NCBI GenBank assembly: GCA_002398405.1
Contig: DGYN01000082.1
Span: 37,047 to 77,169 of the forward strand
Source of the DNA: Caulobacteraceae bacterium UBA5005
GTDB lineage: Bacteria > Pseudomonadota > Alphaproteobacteria > Caulobacterales > Caulobacteraceae
Length of the DNA stretch: 40,123 nucleotides
Direction of reading: 5' to 3'
Made by a program: the position numbers and the translations under genes. The notes under the pieces are model-generated. The model had not been told where the DNA came from, searched no databases, and worked only from the letters and a program-made list of their open reading frames with translations. Every line of letters starts with the position of its first letter. Position 1 is the first letter of the stretch. This document shows positions 25,198 through 31,571 of the stretch, in pieces.

Positions 25198-25232
25198 GCG
25201 TCGTCTCGTCTTTAGCGGAGAGATGGCGCTTT

Positions 25233-25259
25233 GAAAGAGCCCCATCCGGTTGGAGGGGC
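25233..25259 (-). terminator. Attenuator terminator upstream of hisS
   Basis: Minus strand: GCCCC-TCC-AACC-GGA-(T)-GGGGC (25259 down to 25239), eight pairs with one bulged T and a four-base loop, followed by TCTTTC. The left arm GCCCC can instead pair with GGGGC at 25296-25292 (or CGCCC with GGGCG at 25300-25296), giving an antiterminator. In turn CGGCC inside the His-codon run (25319-25315) can pair with GGCCG (25294-25290), freeing the terminator. This is the classic 1:2 / 2:3 / 3:4 layout. Confidence 0.78.
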
Positions 25260-25273
25260 GAAGGAGCTTGACC

Positions 25274-25345
25274 CTAGGCCAAACGATCCCGGCCCCGCCC
25301 GTGGCAGGTGGAATGGCCGTGATGGTGGTGCTGACCGGTCGTCAT
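25274..25345 (-). CDS. hisL: Histidine-rich leader peptide of the hisSZG attenuator
   Basis: A 23-codon frame from ATG 25345 to TAG 25276-25274 reads MTTGQ-HHHHGHSTCH-GRGRDRLA. Six of 23 residues are His, four of them consecutive (CAC CAC CAT CAC). It has no pgi-like or hisS-like sense other than as a sensor of charged tRNA-His, as HisL does in enterobacteria. No ribosome site precedes it; instead a promoter-like sequence places +1 on or next to the A of the ATG, so translation is probably leaderless, as known for the trp leader peptide of rhizobia. Stop codon and terminator spacing fit ribosome-mediated attenuation. Too short for standard gene calling, hence likely unannotated. Confidence 0.78.
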   Translation of the reverse strand: MTTGQHHHHGHSTCHGRGRDRLA

Positions 25346-25352
25346 GGGTGGG

Positions 25353-25381
25353 GCCATAGCGGCAAAACCCTAAGGTTTCAA
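25353..25381 (-). promoter_or_regulatory. Promoter for hisL-hisSZG
   Basis: Minus strand: TTGAAA (25381-25376), 17-base spacer, TATGGC (25358-25353), then seven bases to the ATG of the leader peptide. The -35 box overlaps the last codons of pgi and the spacer contains the pgi stop. Spacing predicts transcription starting at the leader ATG. Confidence 0.6.
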
Positions 25382-26866
25382 TCGCGCGATCATCGCCGCG
25401 GTCGAAGGGTCATGCACTCCGGCCGGGCCGCCTTCGAGTTCCGCTAGGATGGCGCTCGCCAGGGTCTTGCCCAGCTCGACGCCCCATTGGTCGAAGCTGT
25501 TGATCCCCAGGACGACGCCTTCGACGAACACCTTGTGCTCATAGAGGGCGATGAGCGCGCCCAGGGCCTCCGGTGTCAGGGCGTCCATCAGGATCATGGC
25601 CGACGGGCGGTTGCCCTCGAACCGGCGGTGCGGTTCGGCGGCGTCGCGGCCGATCATCAGGGCCTCGGCCTGGGCGACACAGTTGGCCAGCAGCGCCTTT
25701 TGCTGACTGCCGTCTCCTTCGCTGTTTTCGACCACGGCGACGAAATCGACGGGAATGATGTCAGTTCCTTGATGGAGCAGCTGGAAAAACGCGTGCTGGC
25801 CGTTGGTCCCCGCATCGCCGAACACCACCGCACCGGTGGGACGCGCGCCGGGCTTGCCGTTGGACTCCATCTCCAGCTGCTGGAGGAAGGCCGGGAACAG
25901 GCGAAGACGCTGGGCATAGGGGATGACGGCGCGGGACGTCCTTCCAAGGCCGTTGCGGTTGAAAAGGTGCGAAAGCGCCAGCATCACTGGGGCGTTTTCG
26001 GCCATCGGCGTGGCTTTGAAATGCTCGTCCATGCGCGCCGCGCCGCCCAGCAGACGCTCGAAAATGTCCCAGCCCAGGGCGCAGGCGCAGGAAAGTCCCA
26101 CCGCCGACCAGAGCGAGAAACGACCGCCGACCCAGTCCCAGAAGCCGAACACCCGGTCCGGATCGACGCCGAAATCACCGGTCTTCTCCAGATTTGTGGA
26201 AACGGCGGCCAGGTGCTTGGTCGCGTTCTCGCCCAGCCACGCCTTGGCGGCGCGGGCGTTGGCCATGGTCTCGGCGGTGGTGAAGGTCTTGGAGACGACG
26301 ATGACTAGGGTGCGGGCGGGGTCCAGCGCCGCGGTGGCGGCGGCGATCTCGGCGGGATCGACGTTGGCCACGAAGGATATGCCGATCTTCGGGTTGAGTG
26401 GTTTGAGCGCCTCCCAGACCAGGCGGGGGCCGAGGTCCGAGCCGCCGATGCCGATGTGCAGAATGTGGCTGAACGGTTTGCCGTCGGCCGCCGAGATCGC
26501 GCCCGAAGCGACCCCGTCCGCGAAGGCCTTCAACGCCGCACGGCTCCGCGCGACCTCTGGCCGGGGATCGGGTGCGCGAAGGGCGGTGTGCAGAACGGCG
26601 CGGCCCTCGGTGCTGTTGATGGCCGCCCCGGCGATCATGCGGTCGCGGGCCCCCTCCACGTCCGCCGCATGGGCGAGATCCAGGGCCGCTTCCACCGCCG
26701 CCTCGTCCCAGGGCTGTTTGGAGAGGTCTAGCGTTAGGCCGGCGGCCTCGATCGTCAGGGCGGAAAGGCGGCCGGCCTCCTGATCGAAAAGGCGCGCGAT
26801 CGGGGTCTTGGCCGCGTCTTGAGCGGCGTCCTCGAAGCGTTTCCAGGCAAGGGCGAGGTCGGTCAT
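25370..26866 (-). CDS. pgi: Glucose-6-phosphate isomerase
   Basis: A 498-residue PGI interconverting glucose-6-phosphate and fructose-6-phosphate in the cytoplasm. Family marks: ILHIGIGGSDLGPRLVWEAL (about 150), SFVANVDPAEI, VVSKTFTTAETMANA (about 208-222), GGRFSLWSAVGLS (PGI signature region) and GINSFDQWGVELGKTLA near the C-terminus (signature 2 region). Length is at the shorter end for bacterial PGI but complete. The gene is upstream of and co-directional with hisS; its 3' end hosts the hisL promoter. Divergent from the hypothetical gene at 26942. Confidence 0.96.
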   Translation of the reverse strand: MTDLALAWKRFEDAAQDAAKTPIARLFDQEAGRLSALTIEAAGLTLDLSKQPWDEAAVEAALDLAHAADVEGARDRMIAGAAINSTEGRAVLHTALRAPDPRPEVARSRAALKAFADGVASGAISAADGKPFSHILHIGIGGSDLGPRLVWEALKPLNPKIGISFVANVDPAEIAAATAALDPARTLVIVVSKTFTTAETMANARAAKAWLGENATKHLAAVSTNLEKTGDFGVDPDRVFGFWDWVGGRFSLWSAVGLSCACALGWDIFERLLGGAARMDEHFKATPMAENAPVMLALSHLFNRNGLGRTSRAVIPYAQRLRLFPAFLQQLEMESNGKPGARPTGAVVFGDAGTNGQHAFFQLLHQGTDIIPVDFVAVVENSEGDGSQQKALLANCVAQAEALMIGRDAAEPHRRFEGNRPSAMILMDALTPEALGALIALYEHKVFVEGVVLGINSFDQWGVELGKTLASAILAELEGGPAGVHDPSTAAMIARLKP

Positions 26867-26941
26867 GTCGCGGCCACTGGTAGCATCTCGTTTACCAAGC
26901 GGGCGTTAACTTATTGGCGACCGATCACAAAGGGGACCGCC

Positions 26942-27415
26942 ATGTCCTGCGACGCCGCCGCCGCCGTATTTCTGATGTTCGCGAGCTTCGGCCCGCAGGA
27001 GGCCCTGGTGGTCCGCGCCGCCGATCCGGTTCCGGCGGTGAACACCCTCAAGGACGAGCCCCTGTTCGCCGACATCGTGCAGCGTTCGGCCAAGCTTTTG
27101 GGCTTCACCAACGGCTATCGCGACCTTCTCAAGGAAGATGCGGAAAGCCTGCTGCCGGAATACGCCATGTTCACCAATGAGCTGAAGCAGCTCGCCGACC
27201 TCGATTTCAAGGCGCATCAGCAGCTGGAGCAGCGCGGCCAGGACCTCGACCTCAAGTGCATCCTTCGGGGAATCTCAGCCGACATCCACCTGAAGATGGG
27301 CGCGCTTGAGGAAGCCAAGGACGTCAAGGCCAAGGACAAGGCCCTGCGAGAGCTGGGCTATCTCTTGCGCGACAATGTCGAGGTGATCACCGCCCCGCCG
27401 GCGCCGCCAGTCTAG
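26942..27415 (+). CDS. Conserved hypothetical protein, helical, possibly secreted
   Basis: A 157-residue protein of unknown function. The N-terminus MSCDAAAAVFLMFASFGPQEALVV is moderately hydrophobic but not a clean signal peptide. The remainder is rich in charged residues with probable amphipathic helices (LLKEDAESLLPEY, EEAKDVKAKDKALRELGYLL) and a Pro/Ala tail. It resembles uncharacterised proteins next to pgi in Caulobacteraceae only by position, a point I cannot verify. AAAGGGGA precedes the ATG at 26942; the longer frame from 26819 runs antisense through the start of pgi and is rejected. Confidence 0.7.
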   Translation: MSCDAAAAVFLMFASFGPQEALVVRAADPVPAVNTLKDEPLFADIVQRSAKLLGFTNGYRDLLKEDAESLLPEYAMFTNELKQLADLDFKAHQQLEQRGQDLDLKCILRGISADIHLKMGALEEAKDVKAKDKALRELGYLLRDNVEVITAPPAPPV

Positions 27416-27424
27416 GCAGAGTTC

Positions 27425-27558
27425 CTCGCCCCCCGAGAGGGGGGAGAGGCCAGGTGAGGGGGCAGCGCCGGCCTCACGCACTTTTCGAAGAACATTTCTT
27501 GCCGCGCGGACGCGCGACGCCCCTCACCTACGCCTCTCCCCGCGTGGCGGGGAGAGGA
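27425..27558. repeat. C-rich mosaic repeat, copy C (divergent)
   Basis: Starts CTCGCCCCCC-gaga-GGGGGGAGAG and ends CTCTCCCC-gcgtggc-GGGGAGAG (27534-27557), with GGTGAGGGGGCAGCG and CCCCTCACC as inner inverted arms. Same architecture as copies A, B and D but with CTCTCCCC instead of CCCTCCCC tips. It lies between the convergent hypothetical gene and phyR and could act as a two-way terminator. Confidence 0.65.
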
Positions 27559-27567
27559 ATGGGGGTC

Positions 27568-28365
27568 TTACGCCGCGACCTTCTGCCTGGCCGGATGGAA
27601 GAACAGCGCCTGGCCGATCGCCGCCTTCACCGTTTCCGGCTGGAAGGGCTTGGTGATCAGGAAGGTCGGTTCCGGGCGCTCGCCGGTCAGCAGGCGCTCG
27701 GGGAAGGCGGTGATGAAGATCACCGGGACGTCGTATTTGCCCAGGATATCCTTCACCGCGTCGATGCCGGACGAGCCGTCGGCCAGCTGGATATCGGCCA
27801 GGACCAGGCCCGGACGATGGCGGGCGATGGCTTCGACGGCTTCACCGCGGGTGGCGGCGATATCGATGACCTTGTGGCCGAGTTCCCGGACCAGAGCTTC
27901 GATGTCGGCGGCGATCACCGGTTCGTCCTCGATGATCAGGACGTCGGTGGCCAGTTCCGCGTCGATCTCCTGCTGCGCCTGAGCGATCAGCTGGTCGATC
28001 TCGTCGAAATCGGTGTCGAGAATCTGAGCGGCCTCGGAGGGGGTGAACCCTTCCAGCGCGGTCAGCAGGAAAGCCTGGCGCGAGCGGGGAGCGATGCGCA
28101 TCAGGCGCTGGCGCGGATCGACCGAGGCGGTGTCCTCTTCCTCGCGGGCTTCCAGCTTCGCTCCGGTGGTGCACCAGATGGCGTGGAATACATGATAGAG
28201 CGCGACCCGGGGCGAGAGGCCCGGATCCAGGGTCTTTTCACCCGCCGCCAGCGCTTCGAGCGCGACGCGGACGTATTGATCACCGCTGGTCTGGTCGCCA
28301 GTCAAGGCGCGCGCATAGCGGCGGACGTAAGGCAGGTGTGGCGCAAGCCGGGCTAGAAGACTCAA
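27568..28365 (-). CDS. phyR: General stress response regulator PhyR (anti-anti-sigma)
   Basis: A 265-residue protein with an N-terminal sigma-like domain (about 1-135: SLLARLAPHLPYVRRYARAL, LLTALEGFTPSEAAQILD) and a C-terminal receiver domain (about 140-260) with the acidic pair ED at 146-147, phosphoacceptor Asp191 in LVLADIQLADGSSG and Lys239 in LITKPF. When phosphorylated the sigma-like domain binds NepR and releases EcfG. The start is TTG at 28365: GGGAGGG stands seven bases upstream and the product then begins SLLARLAP as in Caulobacter PhyR; the longer frame to 28416 would add 17 residues with no support. Divergent from nepR-ecfG. Confidence 0.95.
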   Translation of the reverse strand: MSLLARLAPHLPYVRRYARALTGDQTSGDQYVRVALEALAAGEKTLDPGLSPRVALYHVFHAIWCTTGAKLEAREEEDTASVDPRQRLMRIAPRSRQAFLLTALEGFTPSEAAQILDTDFDEIDQLIAQAQQEIDAELATDVLIIEDEPVIAADIEALVRELGHKVIDIAATRGEAVEAIARHRPGLVLADIQLADGSSGIDAVKDILGKYDVPVIFITAFPERLLTGERPEPTFLITKPFQPETVKAAIGQALFFHPARQKVAA

Positions 28366-28465
28366 TTTGGTACCCTCCCGATGAATCGGCCTATCGCCGG
28401 AACTATTGACCACCATGCGCGCTTTTAGGCCGCGCCAGGCGGTTGACGCTCCGGACGAAAGGACA

Positions 28466-28490
28466 AACGCCGCCAGCGCCGTACGGTTCC
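28466..28490 (-). promoter_or_regulatory. EcfG-type promoter of phyR
   Basis: Minus strand: GGAAC (28490-28486), 16-base spacer, CGTT (28469-28466), an exact match to the alphaproteobacterial EcfG/SigT consensus. It lies about 100 bases before the phyR TTG start. Confidence 0.8.
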
Positions 28491-28521
28491 GCTAGCTTGA
28501 CCAGAATATCGCAGGTTTTTG

Positions 28522-28578
28522 GGAACCCATGGGTTTTTTATGCATTAGGGTGTCAAGCCAAGCTTGGCGCACTATAAT
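28522..28578 (+). promoter_or_regulatory. nepR-ecfG promoters: EcfG-like and housekeeping
   Basis: GGAAC (28522-28526), 16 bases, CATT (28543-28546) fits an EcfG promoter with one change in the -10 tetramer. Downstream, TGTCAA (28551-28556), 16 bases, and a perfect TATAAT (28573-28578) make a vegetative promoter. The tandem would give basal plus autoregulated expression of nepR-ecfG. The remaining bases between phyR and nepR show no gene. Confidence 0.6.
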
Positions 28579-28623
28579 CAATAGTAAGAGGGGGCAGCTG
28601 CGGATCGGCGCAGCGCCAGTCAC

Positions 28624-28818
28624 ATGATTGAAAACGCCCAAGTGAACGACCGGCCCGCAAGACCAAAGTCATCGCCAGCCTTGGACGAAGCCCGCCTTCG
28701 CCAGCAGGCGATCGGCGTGAAGCTGCGGCAGATTTTTGATGAGGTCGTATCTGAACCCGTCCCCGACGAATTCCTCGATATCCTGCGCCGGGCCGACGCC
28801 AAGTCGGACAAAGCCTGA
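28624..28818 (+). CDS. nepR: Anti-sigma factor NepR
   Basis: A 64-residue protein with the NepR core IGVKLRQIFDEVVSEPVPDEFLDIL (two helices, positions about 30-54), flanked by short disordered ends. It holds EcfG inactive until phosphorylated PhyR binds it. Its TGA overlaps the ATG of ecfG (TGATG, 28816-28820), so stoichiometry with the sigma factor is set by translational coupling. No strong ribosome site is visible before ATG 28624. Confidence 0.95.
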   Translation: MIENAQVNDRPARPKSSPALDEARLRQQAIGVKLRQIFDEVVSEPVPDEFLDILRRADAKSDKA

Positions 28819-29441
28819 TGTCAGACGTCGATAACCAGCCTGAACCGCCCACCGAAAACGCCAAGACCTCCCCTGAACTGGAAGCCCAGTTCAAGAAGGA
28901 GCTGGTCGCCCTGATCCCGCATCTGCGGGCCTTCGCCCGCACGCTTGCCGGGGAGCCGGCCGCCGCCGACGACCTGGCGCAGGACGCCATGATGAAGGCC
29001 TGGGATGCGCGGGGCTCCTATCAGATGGGCACTAACATGAAGGCCTGGACCTTCATGATCCTCAGAAACCAGTTCTATTCGGACAAGCGCCGTTCCTGGC
29101 GCTCGACCCAGCTCGACCAGGAAGCGGCCGAACGCACCCTGGTGGCGGTGGACGATCCGGGGAGCCCGCTGGCCCTCGATGAGCTCCGGCTGTCGATCCA
29201 GAAGCTGCCGCACGAACAGCGCGAAGCCCTGATCCTGGTCGGCGCCGGCGGCTTTGCCTACGAGGAAGCAGCTGAGATCTGCGGCTGCGCCGTCGGCACG
29301 GTGAAAAGCCGGGTCTCCCGCGCCCGCCGCGCCCTGCAGGGCATTCTCGAAGACGGCAGCTACGACCGCGACGGAAAGCCCGCCGGTGACGCCATGCGCA
29401 GCATCCTCAGCGATGCGGAGCGTCTTAGCGCGGTAAGGTAG
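28818..29441 (+). CDS. sigT: ECF sigma factor EcfG/SigT of the general stress response
   Basis: A 207-residue ECF sigma factor. Region 2 lies in FARTLAGEPAAADDLAQDAMMKAWDARGSY (about 36-66) with the following WTFMILRNQFYSDKRRSWR; region 4 helix-turn-helix is YEEAAEICGCAVGTVKSRVSRARRAL (about 153-178). It directs RNA polymerase to GGAAC-N16/17-CGTT promoters. It sits between its anti-sigma gene and the sensor kinase gene, and candidate target promoters are found at phyR, nepR, 31157 and 39681 in this window. Confidence 0.95.
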   Translation: MSDVDNQPEPPTENAKTSPELEAQFKKELVALIPHLRAFARTLAGEPAAADDLAQDAMMKAWDARGSYQMGTNMKAWTFMILRNQFYSDKRRSWRSTQLDQEAAERTLVAVDDPGSPLALDELRLSIQKLPHEQREALILVGAGGFAYEEAAEICGCAVGTVKSRVSRARRALQGILEDGSYDRDGKPAGDAMRSILSDAERLSAVR

Positions 29442-29442
29442 G

Positions 29443-31176
29443 ATGAAGCCCGGGTCGGCCTGGCGCGGTCCAGCGTCCATCCGCACCCGCCTGCTCGCAG
29501 CCCTGGCGATCGCGCTCCTGCCGGTGCTGATCCTGGGCGTCGTTCAGTCGATCGCGGCCTTCAACAAGGATGAGGTGGTCCGGCGCGAAGCCCTGCTGGC
29601 CGCCGCCGAACGCTCCGCCGCCACCGCCCAGGCGCGGGTGGAATCCAGCGCGGTGCTGCTCGAGACCCTGGACTCCCAGGCCGTGGGCCTGGCCTGCAGC
29701 CAGAAACTCGCCCAGGTCCTGGGGCGCCTGCCGGGTTATCAGAACCTCATCAGGATCGACGCCATCGGCCGGGTCTCCTGCACCCCGCTCGGCGCCTCGA
29801 TTGATCTGGCGCGGCGCGACGCCGATTGGTTCACGCGCCTTCGCGACGGCGACAACCTCGTGGTCACCCCAGCCCCCGCCGGCCTTTCCAAGGAACCGGC
29901 GCTGCTGGCGGCGGTGCGCGCGGAGCGGGGCGGAACCTTTGACGGGGCGATGGTCGCGGTGATCCGGCTCGATTCCCTGCGCCCCGAAAAGCGCGATGCG
30001 GGCCTGCCCGCCGGCGCCGAGGTGGCCTTGGCCGACGGCCAGGGCGTCTATCTGACCCAGACCAAGCCCGAGGCCTTCCCCGCTCAATCCGGCGCCTGGA
30101 CCAAGACCACCGGCCGCGAGGGCCTGGTATTCGAAGCCAGGGCCAGGAGCGGCGAGCCGCGCGTCTATGCCGTGGCGCCCCTCGTCGATGACGATTTCTT
30201 CGTGGTGGTCTCGGCGCCGTCCCAGGGTCTGGCGGCCTGGACGGGGGGCAATATGCTCTCATCCGTCGCGCCGCCGGTCCTCGCCTTCCTCCTGGCGCTC
30301 ATCGCGGTGTGGATTGTGACTAACCAGGTCGTGGTTCGCTGGCTGCACTATCTGCAAAGGGTCGCCTCGATCTACGCCAAGGGCCGCTTCACCGTGCGCG
30401 CCACCCAGGCCAAGTCCGCGCCGCCGGAAATCCGCGAATTGGCCGAAACCCTCGACTTGATGGCCGACACGATCGTAGCGCGCGACGCTGACCTTCTGGA
30501 AAGCCTGGCGCAGAAGGACGACCTGATGCGCGAAATCCACCACCGGGTGAAGAACAACCTGCAGGTCATATCCTCCCTGGTGAACATGCAGCAGCGGGCG
30601 CTCGCGGATCCGGCCGCGCGGGCGGCCATGCACGACACCCGCCTGCGGATCGCCGCCCTCGCCCTGGTCTATCGCGCCCTCTACCAGGGGCCGGATCTGC
30701 GGCAGGTGGACCTCAAGGGCTTCCTGGAGGAGCTCACCGCTCAGCTGGTGGTCTCTGAAAGCGCGCATGGCCACGTCGTGCACACCGAGCTTCACGCCGA
30801 CCATCTGGTCATCGACCCGGACAAGCTCGCCCCGCTCGCCCTCTTCGCCGTTGAGGCGATCACCAACGCCCAGAAGCACGCCTTCGCCGGGCGGGGCGGG
30901 GAGCTTTCGGTGTCGTTCCGGGTCGACGGAGCCGAGGCCAGGCTGCAGATCGCCGACGCCGGCGGGGTGGACAATGACACGACGCCGCCGGAAGTAGGCC
31001 CGGGTGTTGGCCGCACCCTTATGACCGCGTTTGCCCGCCAGCTTGGAGGCCGCGCCGAGTTCTCCGCCAATGACCGGGGCGGGGTCACGGCGCAGCTGAT
31101 CTTCCCGGTTAAACCCGAGCAGAGCGTCACCCTTACGCCGCCTGCCAAATCAAAGCGGAACCAGGCGGCCGCCTGA
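29443..31176 (+). CDS. phyK: Sensor histidine kinase PhyK (HisKA_2 type)
   Basis: A 577-residue membrane kinase. Transmembrane segments at about 17-40 and 272-295 bound a periplasmic sensor domain of about 230 residues containing Cys85 and Cys113. A HAMP-like linker (about 296-345) leads to the HisKA_2 dimerisation segment EIHHRVKNNLQVISSLVNMQ (phospho-His about 366/367) and a HATPase domain with N-box FAVEAITNAQKHA. It should phosphorylate PhyR in response to stress. ATG 29443 is one base after the ecfG stop with AAGGTAGG upstream. The last codons contain an EcfG-like -35 for the next small gene. Confidence 0.92.
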   Translation: MKPGSAWRGPASIRTRLLAALAIALLPVLILGVVQSIAAFNKDEVVRREALLAAAERSAATAQARVESSAVLLETLDSQAVGLACSQKLAQVLGRLPGYQNLIRIDAIGRVSCTPLGASIDLARRDADWFTRLRDGDNLVVTPAPAGLSKEPALLAAVRAERGGTFDGAMVAVIRLDSLRPEKRDAGLPAGAEVALADGQGVYLTQTKPEAFPAQSGAWTKTTGREGLVFEARARSGEPRVYAVAPLVDDDFFVVVSAPSQGLAAWTGGNMLSSVAPPVLAFLLALIAVWIVTNQVVVRWLHYLQRVASIYAKGRFTVRATQAKSAPPEIRELAETLDLMADTIVARDADLLESLAQKDDLMREIHHRVKNNLQVISSLVNMQQRALADPAARAAMHDTRLRIAALALVYRALYQGPDLRQVDLKGFLEELTAQLVVSESAHGHVVHTELHADHLVIDPDKLAPLALFAVEAITNAQKHAFAGRGGELSVSFRVDGAEARLQIADAGGVDNDTTPPEVGPGVGRTLMTAFARQLGGRAEFSANDRGGVTAQLIFPVKPEQSVTLTPPAKSKRNQAAA

Positions 31177-31181
31177 GCATT
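31157..31181 (+). promoter_or_regulatory. EcfG-like promoter of the entericidin-like gene
   Basis: GGAAC (31157-31161), 16 bases, CATT (31178-31181), the same variant and spacing as at nepR. The -35 is inside the 3' end of phyK. Transcription would start about 30 bases before the small lipoprotein gene. Confidence 0.55.
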
Positions 31182-31216
31182 CCTGTTGGTGAGATTTCAA
31201 GAGGAGCTAATCCCCC

Positions 31217-31354
31217 ATGCGTAAGTTCATGATTTTCGCGGCCGCCGCCGCCGCCCTGGTCACCGCCGCCTGCAATACCGTTGAGGGCGCCGGCCAAGAC
31301 GTGGAAAAGGCGGGTGAAGCCGTCGCCGACGCGGCCCGCAGCGCCAAGAACTAA
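31217..31354 (+). CDS. Entericidin-like small lipoprotein
   Basis: A 45-residue protein missed by length cut-offs. The signal MRKFMIFAAAAAALVTAAC gives lipidation at Cys19; the mature part NTVEGAGQDVEKAGEAVADA is followed by ARSAKN. The CNTVEGAGxDVEKAGEA stretch is the hallmark of the entericidin A/B family, small stress-induced envelope lipoproteins. GAGGAG precedes the ATG at 31217. With an EcfG-like promoter upstream and a strong terminator downstream it appears to be an independent stress-induced unit next to the general stress locus, though read-through from phyK is possible. Confidence 0.88.
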   Translation: MRKFMIFAAAAAALVTAACNTVEGAGQDVEKAGEAVADAARSAKN

Positions 31355-31380
31355 GGCGTTCTACGAGTTTTAGAGTTTGG

Positions 31381-31422
31381 GAGCCCCGCTGTGAAAGCAG
31401 CGGGGCTCTCTGTTGTTCTTTT
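31381..31422 (+). terminator. Strong rho-independent terminator after the entericidin-like gene
   Basis: A perfect 11-bp stem GAGCCCCGCTG/CAGCGGGGCTC (31381-31391 with 31398-31408) with loop TGAAAG is followed by TCTGTTGTTCTTTT. It also closes the whole nepR-ecfG-phyK region. Confidence 0.92.
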
Positions 31423-31563
31423 CCCTCCCCTTCATGGGCAGGGACAGGCGGCGAAGCCGCCAGGGTGGGGGAGTCTGAGGACACCCACAGCGGTCTGAGG
31501 AAGCTTCCTACTTCCCTCACCCGCCTTCGCTTCGATCAAGCACCCTCCCCATGAAGGGGAGGG
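31423..31563. repeat. C-rich mosaic repeat, copy D
   Basis: Bounded by CCCTCCCC-ttcat-GGGCAGGG (31423-31443) and CCCTCCCC-atgaa-GGGGAGGG (31543-31563). Inner parts GGCGGCGAAGCCGCC, CAGGGTGGGGGAGTC and CTTCCCTCACCCGCCTTCG correspond to those of copy B, including the AAGCTTC stretch near the centre. It separates the stress locus from cheR. Confidence 0.8.
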
Positions 31564-31571
31564 AAAGACTC

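Noticed and set aside
28399..28423. GGAAC on the plus strand upstream of nepR with CGCT 16 bases later
   Set aside because: The -10 tetramer does not fit CGTT and lies inside the phyR leader, further from nepR than the better site at 28522.
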